Below are positions 44,218 through 53,060 of a stretch of DNA of 64,000 bases, piece after piece (position 1 is the stretch's first letter; each line of letters starts with the position of its first letter). The stretch lies in assembly GCA_002347265.1 (NCBI GenBank), contig DDYB01000028.1, positions 1-64,000 on the forward strand, read 5' to 3'. The notes beneath the pieces are model-generated. The model ran no database searches and had not been told where the DNA came from. It saw only the letters and a list, made by a program, of their open reading frames with translations. A program made the translations under genes and the position numbers. This stretch comes from Desulfobacteraceae bacterium UBA2245. GTDB lineage: Bacteria > Desulfobacterota > Desulfobacteria > Desulfobacterales > UBA2245.

Positions 44218-45261
44218 ATGGGTAGATCCTTGACGTATGCCGATGCCGGTGTTGACGTCGACAAGGCCAACGCTTTTGTTGGCATCATTAAAAAAATTGC
44301 CGCTCAGACGCCGCGTTCCGGCGTTATGGGGGAAATCGGAGGATTCGGCGGTCTGTTTTCTTTAAAAACAGAGGACTACGAAAAACCGGTTCTGGTCAGC
44401 TCAACGGACGGAGTCGGCACCAAGCTGAAAATTGCCTTCATGATGAACAAGCACGATACCGTGGGCATCGACCTGGTGGCCATGTGTGTGAACGATGTGG
44501 CGGTTCAGGGCGCAAAACCCCTGTTTTTTCTGGACTATGTTGCCATGGGCGTTCTGAATACCGAGGTGGCCGTGGCCATTGTCGAAGGGATCGCCGAGGG
44601 GTGCCGAAGGGCCGGATGCTCGCTGATCGGCGGGGAGACGGCCGAGATGCCCGGTTTTTATCAGCCGAACGAATACGATCTGGCCGGTTTTTCCGTGGGC
44701 ATCGTGGATAACGCAAAGATCATCGACGGCTCCGAGATCAGAGTGGGAAACCAGCTTATCGGAATCGGTTCCAGCGGGGTTCACAGCAACGGGTATTCCA
44801 TGGTGCGCAAGATCTGTTTTGACATTCTCCATCATAAGGTGGAGGATTATATTCCTGAATTCGGCAAAACCCTGGGCGAAGAACTGCTGACGCCGACAAT
44901 AATATATTCCGAAACCGTGCAGAGCCTTATGAAGGCGGGACCGCTTCTGGGTCTGGCCCATATCACCGGCGGCGGCATTTCCGACAATCTCGTCCGGGTT
45001 CTTCCCAAGGCGTGCAGCGCGCTGATCCGAAAGGGCAGCTGGCCTGTGCCGCCGGTTTTCGAATTCCTGCAAAAGGGTGGAAACCTGGAAGAGTTTGAGA
45101 TGATGCGCACCTTCAACAACGGCATCGGAATGATCGCCGTGGTTCCGGAGGAACTGGTGCCGGACATGCTGCTTCGACTCAAGGCCATGAATGAAACGGG
45201 CTGGGTGATCGGAGAGATCATTGAAAGAAAAGATTCCAGCTCCCAGATCGAATGGGCTTGA
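44218..45261 (+). CDS. purM: Phosphoribosylformylglycinamidine cyclo-ligase (AIR synthetase)
   Basis: 347 residues. GRSLTYADAGVDVDKAN at the start, SSTDGVGTKLKIA, MCVNDVAVQGAKPLFFLDYVA and GGETAEMPGFY follow the PurM pattern. It closes the imidazole ring of AIR with ATP in purine synthesis. TAGGAG lies 7 bases before the ATG. It has its own promoter and a terminator at 45411-45440. Confidence 0.96.
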   Translation: MGRSLTYADAGVDVDKANAFVGIIKKIAAQTPRSGVMGEIGGFGGLFSLKTEDYEKPVLVSSTDGVGTKLKIAFMMNKHDTVGIDLVAMCVNDVAVQGAKPLFFLDYVAMGVLNTEVAVAIVEGIAEGCRRAGCSLIGGETAEMPGFYQPNEYDLAGFSVGIVDNAKIIDGSEIRVGNQLIGIGSSGVHSNGYSMVRKICFDILHHKVEDYIPEFGKTLGEELLTPTIIYSETVQSLMKAGPLLGLAHITGGGISDNLVRVLPKACSALIRKGSWPVPPVFEFLQKGGNLEEFEMMRTFNNGIGMIAVVPEELVPDMLLRLKAMNETGWVIGEIIERKDSSSQIEWA

Positions 45262-45410
45262 GCGGTGTGGAAGTCATTCTGTAACTGTTTCTGGCGGCTG
45301 ATGGAGCGGATCTCCAGGGCTCAGAAAAAAGACCCGTGCCGGTGCTGAGTACAGGGCGCGCCGCGGCGGGGGCCGGGACAAAGAAAAACATAATCCTTTA
45401 AAGCTTGATC

Positions 45411-45440
45411 AAGGCCGAACGTTTTGCTTCGGCCTTTTTT
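45411..45440 (+). terminator. Terminator between purM and tsaD
   Basis: Stem AAGGCCGAA / TTCGGCCTT, loop CGTTTTGC, then six T, ending 15 bases before the tsaD start codon. If it stops purM transcription fully, tsaD needs its own promoter inside or before this short leader. Confidence 0.82.
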
Positions 45441-45455
45441 ATGGTGTCACGAACC

Positions 45456-46457
45456 ATGATTATTCTCGGCATTGAAACATCCTGCGACGAGACGGCCGCA
45501 GCCGTGGTCGAGGACGGACATCGCACACTTTCTTCCGTTGTGTCCTCCCAGGTTGCCGCTCATCGTCCCTACGGCGGGGTCGTACCCGAGCTTGCCTCGC
45601 GCAAGCACATCGAGGCCATTGTTCCGGTTCTTACCGAGGCTCTGGAAAAGGCCGGCCTGAGGCTGGATCAGGTCGATGCCCTGGCCGTCACCCAGGGTCC
45701 CGGGCTGATCGGCTCGCTTCTGGTTGGATTTTCCTTTGCAAAGGCCCTTGCCTGGAGCCGCAATATTCCCTGGGTGGGAGTCAACCATCTGCTGGGACAT
45801 ATTCATGCGGTTTTTCTGGAATCCAATCCGCCGCCGTTTCCCTTTGTCGCCCTGCTGGCCTCCGGCGGGCATACCAGCATTTACTGGGTGACATCACCTG
45901 TTGAGGCCGCACTGATGGGACAGACCCGCGATGACGCCGCCGGAGAGGCCTACGACAAGGTAGCCAAAATGCTCAATCTGGGATATCCGGGCGGCGGCGT
46001 CATCGACAGGCTTTCCGGCCGGGGCGATGGGTCCCGGATTGTCTTTCCGCGTCCGTTTCTTGACAAAAACGCCTTTGATTTCAGCTTCAGCGGCATCAAG
46101 ACTGCGGTCAAACGCTATATTGATGCTGACCATGATGCCTGCTCCGGTCATCAGGTCTCCGATATTGCGGCGGGATTTCAGGAGGCGGTGGTGGAGGTGC
46201 TTTGTTATAAAGCCGTTCATGCGGCGCTGGAAAAGGGCTGCCGGCATCTGTCTCTGGTCGGGGGGGTGGCGGCCAACAGCCGTCTGCGGGAAAAACTCGC
46301 CCATGATGCCGCTGAAAAGGGGATTTCATGCCATATTCCGGCGTTGAAATTCTGTGGAGACAACGCCGCGATGATTGCCGCAGCCGGCTATCATCTTTTG
46401 ATTCGGGGGGACCGGGCCGGGCTTGACAGTGACGTATATTCCCGTGCACGAATATAA
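45456..46457 (+). CDS. tsaD: tRNA N6-adenosine threonylcarbamoyltransferase
   Basis: 333 residues from MIILGIETSCDETAAAVVEDG, the universal TsaD start. Metal-binding HxxxH-type residues lie in NHLLGHIHAVFLE; SSGGHT-like LLASGGHTSIY and GDNAAMIAAAG complete the ASKHA fold. It installs t6A37 with TsaB, E and C. Longer in-frame starts at 45405 and 45441 exist, but they fall in or against the terminator and lack the family start; none has a strong ribosome site. Confidence 0.94.
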   Translation: MIILGIETSCDETAAAVVEDGHRTLSSVVSSQVAAHRPYGGVVPELASRKHIEAIVPVLTEALEKAGLRLDQVDALAVTQGPGLIGSLLVGFSFAKALAWSRNIPWVGVNHLLGHIHAVFLESNPPPFPFVALLASGGHTSIYWVTSPVEAALMGQTRDDAAGEAYDKVAKMLNLGYPGGGVIDRLSGRGDGSRIVFPRPFLDKNAFDFSFSGIKTAVKRYIDADHDACSGHQVSDIAAGFQEAVVEVLCYKAVHAALEKGCRHLSLVGGVAANSRLREKLAHDAAEKGISCHIPALKFCGDNAAMIAAAGYHLLIRGDRAGLDSDVYSRARI

Positions 46458-46516
46458 CCCGTTGATGATCGCCTGCGGAAATTGTTCACCCGGAGCGCTT
46501 CGTTTATGTGGTGTCA

Positions 46517-47524
46517 TTATTTTTGGGTCAGATAGGCCGCCTTGGCCTGAAGAATTCTTTGAACCGAGCGGATGCCGGATTTCCGAATTTCCGTTGAGCC
46601 TTCAATGCCTTCCAGTATCCGGTTGTAAGCGGTTTCGATATTCGGCCCCTTGTGGCAGATCAGAACGATGTCAACCTCGCAGCGCAAAAGCTGGTCCACC
46701 ACGGCGTGAATGTCAAAATGTCTGGTCACCGCACCCATGTCCAGATCGTCGGTCATGACGAGTCCCTCATACCCCATGCGGCCGCGAAGCAGAAGGCGGG
46801 TGATTTCCGGTGAAAAACCGGCCGGATAAACTGGGTCCACGCCCGTGTAGCGGATATGGGACAGCATGATGCCGGCGACCTGATGCGCGATGGCCGCTTG
46901 AAACGGAATCAGGTCAAAGCCTTCCAGATCCGCGATATCGACATTCAGATCGGGAAGGTCCAGATGAGAGTCCAGAATGGTGCGGCCGATCCCCGGAAAA
47001 TGCTTGGCCACCGCCATGACGCCGTTTTGCTGGAGCGTTTCGATGACGACTGTCCCGAGTTTTGCCACCCATGCCGGATCACCACCGAACGACCGCTGCG
47101 CCATGATGCCGTCAAACCCATCGGGCACGATATCCAGGACCGGCGCCAGGTTCATGTTGATGCCCACGCCGGAGAGCTCCTCGGCCGTGATCCGGGCAAA
47201 ATTTTCGGCGTCCCGGACGGATTTCATCGATGGATTGCCGGCAAACTGAGTGAAGGGATCCTTGAGACGGGCCACCTGACCGCCTTCCTGGTCGATGGCG
47301 ATCAGAAGCGGCGGCTGGTTGCAGGCGGCCGCGTATTTCTGAGCGGACCGGCAAAGCGTTCGAATCTGTTTCGGATCCACCAGGTTTCTTGAAAAAAGAA
47401 TCAGGCCTCCGACTTTAAAATCTTCGATCAGCGCCTTGAGATCCGAATTCAGGTCGATGCCGTCGAACCCCGCCATGAGGCGCTGGCCGGCGAGCTGCCG
47501 GTCCGATAGCTGATGGGCTTTCAT
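46517..47524 (-). CDS. nagZ: Beta-N-acetylhexosaminidase (GH3, NagZ type)
   Basis: 335 residues. LILFSRNLVDPKQ, IDQEGGQVARL, KHFPGIGRTILDSHLDLP (KHFPG..DSH motif with the catalytic His) and MTDDLDMGAV (nucleophile Asp) match NagZ, which removes GlcNAc from cell-wall muropeptides in the cytosol. The usual H of KHFPGHG is I here. It follows mltG by 26 bp, and both act on peptidoglycan. Confidence 0.9.
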   Translation of the reverse strand: MKAHQLSDRQLAGQRLMAGFDGIDLNSDLKALIEDFKVGGLILFSRNLVDPKQIRTLCRSAQKYAAACNQPPLLIAIDQEGGQVARLKDPFTQFAGNPSMKSVRDAENFARITAEELSGVGINMNLAPVLDIVPDGFDGIMAQRSFGGDPAWVAKLGTVVIETLQQNGVMAVAKHFPGIGRTILDSHLDLPDLNVDIADLEGFDLIPFQAAIAHQVAGIMLSHIRYTGVDPVYPAGFSPEITRLLLRGRMGYEGLVMTDDLDMGAVTRHFDIHAVVDQLLRCEVDIVLICHKGPNIETAYNRILEGIEGSTEIRKSGIRSVQRILQAKAAYLTQK

Positions 47525-47550
47525 GCGTAATCCTTTCTGATTTCAATGTA

Positions 47551-48549
47551 TCAGGGTGAAAGCTGATGCGCGCTTACGGCCTTCCGGTGCTCGGTCAGGG
47601 TGGCTGAAAACTGATGGGTGCGGTCTTTTCTGGCCACGAAGAAAAGATACGGAGTGTCTGCAGGATACAGGACCGCTTCCAGGGATTTTCGGCCCGGGCT
47701 GGCGATCGGTCCGGGGGGAAGCCCCTGCTGGGTGTAGGTGTTGTACGGCGTCGGCGTTCTGAGATGCGTCCGGGTGAGATTGCCGTCGAAATTTTCAATG
47801 CCGTAGATGACCGTTGGATCGCTTTCAAGCCGCATGCCCAGGTTGAGCCGGTTGCGGAACACCGAGGCGATGACGGGTCGTTCGGCATCCACGCCGGTTT
47901 CCTTTTCGACGATCGAGGCCAGGACAACCACCTCGTGGATGCTTAAACCCAGCCTTGCCGCCCGTTCTTTCCAGTCGTTGGAAAAAACCTCATTAAACCG
48001 ATGGACCATGACTTCGATGATCTCCCTGGCCGATGTCTGCCTGGAGAAAAGATAGGTATCCGGAAACAGGTAGCCTTCAAAGCTGCTGCCGGAAATCTTG
48101 AATTCATTTATCAGCTGCGGGTCATCCGCCGCAGCCAGAAACTCCGCCTCCGGAACGAGGCCGGCACGGTCGACGGTTTCGGCAATCTGCCTGAGACTGT
48201 ATCCTTCCGGAACCGTGATGCGGTGAAGCACGACCTTTCCCTGCACCAGAATATTCAGAACTTTTTCAGGGGAAGCGCCGGCCGGAATCAGATATTCACC
48301 GGCCCTGAGCTTTTTGTCGCACCCTTTGAATCGGGCGTAGAGTTTGAGTTTCCAGACCGAGGAAATCAGCCCCTGCCGGTGAAGCCCGGTCAGAACCGAG
48401 CTGAAGCTCTGGCCGGGAGAGATGGTGATTTCCGTCTGCTCAAAATTCCGGGGCTGTTCCAGATGCCTGGACAGGCCCAGAACCAATACCCCGGCGCTCA
48501 AAATCGCCAGAATCAGCGCAAAGCAGATCCAGAGAATGCCTTTGTTCAC
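47551..48549 (-). CDS. mltG: Endolytic murein transglycosylase MltG
   Basis: 332 residues from a GTG at 48549 that overlaps the korC stop (GTGA). One N-terminal membrane helix (ILWICFALILAILSAGVLVLG), a LysM-like part with TVPEGYSLRQIAETVDRAGL, and the YceG catalytic domain with ASIVEKETGVDAERPVIASVFRNRL (catalytic Glu near 220), SDPTVIYG and PGPIASPG. It cleaves nascent glycan strands and sets their length. A start at 48588 would give a 43 bp overlap and no ribosome site. Confidence 0.93.
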   Translation of the reverse strand: MNKGILWICFALILAILSAGVLVLGLSRHLEQPRNFEQTEITISPGQSFSSVLTGLHRQGLISSVWKLKLYARFKGCDKKLRAGEYLIPAGASPEKVLNILVQGKVVLHRITVPEGYSLRQIAETVDRAGLVPEAEFLAAADDPQLINEFKISGSSFEGYLFPDTYLFSRQTSAREIIEVMVHRFNEVFSNDWKERAARLGLSIHEVVVLASIVEKETGVDAERPVIASVFRNRLNLGMRLESDPTVIYGIENFDGNLTRTHLRTPTPYNTYTQQGLPPGPIASPGRKSLEAVLYPADTPYLFFVARKDRTHQFSATLTEHRKAVSAHQLSP

Positions 48550-49184
48550 GATTCGTTTTTCCTGCCCGAAGACACGCGGTGCAGCCATCGGACTGAGGCG
48601 TCAGGTTCTCGGGAGGATTGTTCGGCGCCCATAAGGTTATTCTCTTTTTGAAGGTCTCTCGCGGCCAGCACGCCTTCCGAAAGGGCTTTGAGGTTTATTT
48701 CCGCGGTGCCCTCGGGAGAGCTGGCCGCCACAGCCTTTTTCAGAGAGGCGAGGGAAACGATTTGGGTGATCTCCGCCATGCTTCCAAGGGCCACCATATT
48801 GGCTGTCTGTTCGAGGCCGATCTGATGCCGGGCGATATCGGTAAACGGGATAAAAATAGTTCCGGGCAGCGGGGATTCCCGGACCGCCGCAGGGTCGGCG
48901 ATCAGTGTCCCCGAGGGTTTCAGATCGATAAAATAGGCATCGCAGGCAAACTGGGTCATGGCTACGAGAAGATCCAGCCCCATGGGCTGCGGAAAATGAA
49001 TCGGGCGGTCGCTGATCACAACCTCGGCCCTGCTGCGTCCTCCACGGGCCTCTGGGCCGTAACTCTGGGTCTGTGTTACATATTTGCCTTCATGGATACC
49101 CGCGGCTTCAGCCAGAATGATGGCGGCCAGAATCAGCCCCTGGCCGCCTGAACCCGACAGTCTTATTTCATAACGTTGAGACAT
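48546..49184 (-). CDS. korC: 2-oxoacid:ferredoxin oxidoreductase gamma subunit (KorC)
   Basis: 212 residues. SQRYEIRLSGSGGQGLILAAIILAEAA, QTQSYGPEARGGRSRAEVVIS and LVAMTQFACDAY are the gamma-subunit signatures. It completes the KOR complex that oxidises 2-oxoglutarate (or a related 2-oxoacid) to acyl-CoA with ferredoxin reduction. GGAG lies 9 bases before ATG 49184; the frame is open to 49430 but overlaps korB. Fourth gene of the operon. Confidence 0.92.
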   Translation of the reverse strand: MSQRYEIRLSGSGGQGLILAAIILAEAAGIHEGKYVTQTQSYGPEARGGRSRAEVVISDRPIHFPQPMGLDLLVAMTQFACDAYFIDLKPSGTLIADPAAVRESPLPGTIFIPFTDIARHQIGLEQTANMVALGSMAEITQIVSLASLKKAVAASSPEGTAEINLKALSEGVLAARDLQKENNLMGAEQSSREPDASVRWLHRVSSGRKNES

Positions 49185-49215
49185 AGGGCAAAACTCCATA
49201 ATCCGGTATGGATGT

Positions 49216-50049
49216 TCAGGGTTGAGCCTGCATGGCGGCCTGTCTGATTTTTTCATATTCCTGATCAAAAATCGGAAAGTCTCTGTTCGCCAGCACGCCG
49301 ATGGTAAACTTGTCTTTGAGTGCCTCGTCGGAAAGTGATCCGGCCTTTTCGACGGGAATCGCATGGGATTTTTGCCATTTGAGCATATCGATATGGGAGC
49401 CCATCTGATTGTACTTTCCGAACTGAACATGGCAGTGGGTGATAATTTCGACCACTGAAAATCCGGGCTTTCGAATGGCCTGTTCGATCAGGCCGATGAG
49501 CTTCCGGGCATGATACACGGTACCGCGGGCCACATAGGATGCACCGGAGGCGATGGCCATTTCGGCGATTTGAAAGGGTCGTTCGATCTGAGTGTAAGGC
49601 GCCGTCGCGGAAACCGATCCAAAAGGGGTGGTCGGCGAGGACTGGCCTCCGGTCATTCCGTAGATGCTGTTGTTCATGATCAGGGCGGTTATGTCGATGT
49701 TGCGCCGGGCCGCATGAATAAAATGATTGCCGCCGATGGCCATGGCGTCTCCGTCTCCCATGATCGAAATGACCTTCAGTCCGGGTTTGGCCAGCTTGAT
49801 GCCGGTTGCAAAGGTCAGGGCTCTTCCATGCACGGTATGCAGGGTGTTGAAGTCCACATAAGTCGGCATGCGGCTGGAACACCCGATTCCCGAAACCAGT
49901 GCGATTTCATTCTTCGAACAGCCCAGGTGATGAATGGCCCGGATCAACGCGCCCAGAACGATGCCGTTTCCGCATCCCGGGCACCACAGATGCGGGAATT
50001 TCTTGTCGTGGCGCAGATATTGGTGGATTAGATGGGTAGATTCCTGCAT
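49216..50049 (-). CDS. korB: 2-oxoacid:ferredoxin oxidoreductase beta subunit (KorB)
   Basis: 277 residues. LWCPGCGNGIVLGAL at the N-terminus and the TPP/Mg motif ISIMGDGDAMAIGGNHFIHAARRN with IMNNSIYGMTGGQ. Binds thiamine diphosphate. Its ATG shares one base with the korA stop (TGATG), so the subunits are translationally coupled. Confidence 0.94.
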   Translation of the reverse strand: MQESTHLIHQYLRHDKKFPHLWCPGCGNGIVLGALIRAIHHLGCSKNEIALVSGIGCSSRMPTYVDFNTLHTVHGRALTFATGIKLAKPGLKVISIMGDGDAMAIGGNHFIHAARRNIDITALIMNNSIYGMTGGQSSPTTPFGSVSATAPYTQIERPFQIAEMAIASGASYVARGTVYHARKLIGLIEQAIRKPGFSVVEIITHCHVQFGKYNQMGSHIDMLKWQKSHAIPVEKAGSLSDEALKDKFTIGVLANRDFPIFDQEYEKIRQAAMQAQP

Positions 50050-51206
50050 CAGTAAACCTCCCGGATTTTTTGCAGAATTTCCGATGGAGCGAACATATGG
50101 CCGTCGTAGCGGTTCATTGGAATGATCCGGGTCTGGCAGACCCCGAGGTTTTTCACCTCCTGAACGATCTGCCCGAAATTCATCTCCGGAACGATGACGA
50201 CTCTGGACCGGTTCAATACCTCCTCCACGGGTTTGGAAGGAAAGGGGAACAGGGTGGTGAGCTTGAGCAGACCGACTTTCAGGTTGACTTTCCGGGCCAG
50301 ATGCACCGCTTCCAGAGCCGCCATGGAGGCTGATCCGTAGGCGATCAAACAGATATCGGCATCATCGAGGAAAACGGACTCGAATATTTCTATCTCCTCA
50401 CGGTTAAGATCGATCTTGCGATGAATCCTTTCATAAAAGGTCCGGACCTCTTCTTTCTGCTCCGTGGGAAACCCGCGCACGTCGTGAACCAGACCTGTGA
50501 CGTTGTGCCGGTAGCCGTCTCCCAATATGGCCATGGGCGGCACACCCCGGGCCGTGTTTTCATAGGGAATGTACCATTCCGGGGGTACTGAGGGCCGGAC
50601 CCGGTTGATGACGGAAAGGCCGTCATCCTCAGGGGGTGAAAAGATTGCCCGGGTATGCGCCACGACCTCATCGGACAGCAGGATGACCGGCGTGCGGAAT
50701 TTTTCCGAAAAGTTAAATGCCTTGAGCGTCACATGAAAACAGTCTTCGACCGAGGAAACCGCCAGAACGATGCTGGCATGATTGCCGTGAGCTCCCCATC
50801 GGGAAAGCATGACGTCGGACTGGGAAGGGCGGGTGGGAAGTCCGGTGCTGGGGCCTCCGCGCATGACATTGACAACGACGCAGGGCGTCTCCGTGGCATA
50901 GGCGAATCCCAGAATCTCCTGCATAAGGCAGAATCCGGGTCCGCTGGTGGCGGTCATGGCTTTGACTCCGGCCAGAGATGCGCCCACGATCGCCCCCATG
51001 CTGGCGATTTCATCTTCCATCTGGATAAAGGTTCCGCCGTGCCGGGGAATTTCTCTGGACATGATTTCGGCGATTTCCGTTGCCGGGGTAATGGGATAGC
51101 CGGCAAAAAACCGGCAGCCGGCGGCAATGGCTCCGCGGGCGATCGCCGCATTTCCATGGATCAGCGCCGGCGGGCGGACGACCTTGAGGGTTCTGTGCTT
51201 GGCCAA
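50049..51206 (-). CDS. korA: 2-oxoacid:ferredoxin oxidoreductase alpha subunit (KorA)
   Basis: 385 residues. GNAAIARGAIAAGCRFFAGYPITPATEIAEIM (N-terminal pyrimidine-binding domain), EDEIASMGAIVGASLAGVKAMTATSGPG and the C-terminal domain with PEMNFGQIVQEV. In anaerobes it provides succinyl-CoA in either direction; with four separate subunits it is the delta-gamma-alpha-beta type. Substrate range (2-oxoglutarate versus branched chain) not provable here. Confidence 0.93.
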   Translation of the reverse strand: MAKHRTLKVVRPPALIHGNAAIARGAIAAGCRFFAGYPITPATEIAEIMSREIPRHGGTFIQMEDEIASMGAIVGASLAGVKAMTATSGPGFCLMQEILGFAYATETPCVVVNVMRGGPSTGLPTRPSQSDVMLSRWGAHGNHASIVLAVSSVEDCFHVTLKAFNFSEKFRTPVILLSDEVVAHTRAIFSPPEDDGLSVINRVRPSVPPEWYIPYENTARGVPPMAILGDGYRHNVTGLVHDVRGFPTEQKEEVRTFYERIHRKIDLNREEIEIFESVFLDDADICLIAYGSASMAALEAVHLARKVNLKVGLLKLTTLFPFPSKPVEEVLNRSRVVIVPEMNFGQIVQEVKNLGVCQTRIIPMNRYDGHMFAPSEILQKIREVY

Positions 51207-51218
51207 ATGCGTCGCTCC

Positions 51219-51560
51219 TTATCCCTGCTGGCTTTGTAAAAGGGTCGATTTCCGCGTTACGCAGCGTTCTTCAAAATTTTCGACATTCTGAACTTCTGAT
51301 GCGCCGTCGCAATTTTGACTTTTTATAGAACTTTCCCTGATTTCGATCGCAAAATCCGGGCAATGGATTTCACAAAGCCTGCATCCGATGCAGGCTTCCG
51401 GATGCAGCACATGAGGAAATTTCTTTTCATCCAGAACCAGCACGGATTTTGGGCAGAACGCCGCGCAGATTCCGCACCGCTTGCACCAGTCGCGGTAGAC
51501 TTTGACCTGAAACTGTTTTTTCGGTTCTTTTGCTTCCACAAGCCTGATCCTTTGCGTCAT
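51219..51560 (-). CDS. korD: 4Fe-4S ferredoxin subunit of KOR (KorD)
   Basis: 113 residues. Two cluster motifs, CKRCGICAAFCPKS (about 26-39) and CIGCRLCEIHCPD (about 57-69), each CxxCxxCxxxCP. The C-terminal 35 residues after the clusters are not conserved and include two more Cys. First gene of the korDABC operon, 12 bp before korA. Confidence 0.93.
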   Translation of the reverse strand: MTQRIRLVEAKEPKKQFQVKVYRDWCKRCGICAAFCPKSVLVLDEKKFPHVLHPEACIGCRLCEIHCPDFAIEIRESSIKSQNCDGASEVQNVENFEERCVTRKSTLLQSQQG

Positions 51561-51788
51561 TCAAATCAATATTGGCCCTAAAGTGTTATGGGCGGCAAAT
51601 AAGCTTTCTAACTTAGAGAAACACACCAATCGGTGTCAATAAAAAACGGAGCATTGCCGTAAAAACATGCCGGTTAGGAAGATGGAGGGGTCTCGTCTTC
51701 ACGCCGCGTGAAAAATATATTTTGTTGTTTTGCAGAATATTTCTTTGGAATTATTCGGAATTATTTTGAAAAAGCATAAAGTATGCTA

Positions 51789-51832
51789 TAAAAAAATGCG
51801 CTTCAATAGTTGCGCATCGGATTCACCTCCTT
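51789..51832 (-). other. Shine-Dalgarno, four-residue ORF and terminator hairpin on the strand opposite hemW
   Basis: In the 293 bp between korD and hemW. Minus strand: AAGGAGGT, ATG at 51817, codons MRNY and TGA; ATGCGC (51817-51812) pairs with GCGCAT (51801-51796), then eight T. It may be a tiny leader peptide with a terminator, or chance. Rest of the gap shows only AT-rich sequence. Confidence 0.35.
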
Positions 51833-51853
51833 GATTCCCGACTGTATTTTATT

Positions 51854-53005
51854 ATGCCCGATATCAGCGAAGCCGCCGGCATTTATATTCACATTCCTTT
51901 CTGCGTCCGCAAATGTCCGTATTGCGATTTTTATTCGATAACCGATTTTTCCCGGATTCCTGCCTATCTCGATGCGCTGCACCAGGAAATGGCCCTGGCT
52001 GAAAAGGTTCCGCTTCAATTCAACAGCCTGTACTTCGGAGGCGGAACGCCTTCCGTTCTTTCCCCGGATCAGGTGGCCTCGCTGTGCGGAAAAGCGTTTT
52101 CTCATTTCAATTTTTCAGACGATGTTGAAATCACTCTGGAAACCAACCCCGGCACAGTGGATTCGAATCGTTTCAAGGCCTATCGGGCGGCCGGCGTCAA
52201 TCGGGTGTCCGTCGGCGTGCAGTCCTTTTCGAATGATCGGCTGAGGTTTCTCGGCCGGATTCATACGGCAGACGAGGCGCGTGATGCCGTCGAGGCGGCC
52301 GGAACCGCCGGGTTCGACAACATCTGCCTGGATCTGATCTACGGAATTCCCGGCCAGACCGAGGACTCCTGGATTCGGGATCTGGAGACGGCTCTGAGCT
52401 ATTCTCCGGATCATATCTCGTGCTACATGCTCACCTGTGAGCCCGGCACCCCGCTGGACAACGACCGTCTTCGGGCCCGGTTCAAGCCCATGGACGATCA
52501 AAACCTGGGGGCGCTTTTCCGTGCGACCGGGCGGTTTCTATCTGAACGGGGTTACGATCGCTATGAAATATCCAACTTTGCGAGATGTCCGGCCAAACAG
52601 TCCCGGCACAATTCGAAATACTGGGTTTCGGCGCCTTACATCGGGCTGGGGGTTTCGGCCCACTCCTTCATCGATCCGGTGCGGTACTGGAATCACCGGA
52701 GCGTGGAAGACTACATCGCCGACATCTCGAACGAGAAACTGCCCCGTGCGGGAAATGAGCTGCTCACCCGTCAGCAGCGCATCATCGAAGAAATCTTTCT
52801 GCGGCTTCGAACCGGTCAGGGAATTGATATGGATGCGTTTGACCGGAAATTCGGAATTTCTTTTACCGAGGTTTTTCAGGATCCGGTCTCGTGCCTTACG
52901 GTCCGTGGACTGCTGAAGATTTCCGGACGGCGATGCTGGTTGAACGAAGAGGGCATGCTGTTTCACGACGGCATCGCCGCCATGTTTGCACGGATGGAAT
53001 TCTGA
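51854..53005 (+). CDS. hemW: Radical SAM heme chaperone HemW-like protein
   Basis: 383 residues. Radical SAM motif in IYIHIPFCVRKCPYCDFYS (CxxxCxxC at about 19-26, with the HemW Y-CDF), YFGGGTPSVL, ETNPGTVD, and RVSVGVQSFSNDRLRFLGRIH. The C-terminal HemN domain (LGVSAHSFIDPVRYWN) is present. HemW delivers heme or supports cytochrome maturation; it is not coproporphyrinogen dehydrogenase. No ribosome site is evident before the ATG. A GC-rich hairpin follows the gene. Confidence 0.9.
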   Translation: MPDISEAAGIYIHIPFCVRKCPYCDFYSITDFSRIPAYLDALHQEMALAEKVPLQFNSLYFGGGTPSVLSPDQVASLCGKAFSHFNFSDDVEITLETNPGTVDSNRFKAYRAAGVNRVSVGVQSFSNDRLRFLGRIHTADEARDAVEAAGTAGFDNICLDLIYGIPGQTEDSWIRDLETALSYSPDHISCYMLTCEPGTPLDNDRLRARFKPMDDQNLGALFRATGRFLSERGYDRYEISNFARCPAKQSRHNSKYWVSAPYIGLGVSAHSFIDPVRYWNHRSVEDYIADISNEKLPRAGNELLTRQQRIIEEIFLRLRTGQGIDMDAFDRKFGISFTEVFQDPVSCLTVRGLLKISGRRCWLNEEGMLFHDGIAAMFARMEF

Positions 53006-53020
53006 TTCAAAAATGACTGT

Positions 53021-53060
53021 GAAAAGGGGCGGAATGAACTTCCGCCCCGTGAGGTTTTAA
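53021..53060. terminator. Terminator between hemW and DUF2333 genes
   Basis: Stem GGGGCGGAA (53026-53034) / TTCCGCCCC (53040-53048); weak T-tract GGTTTTAA follows, A-rich on the other side. Sits between convergent genes. Confidence 0.65.
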
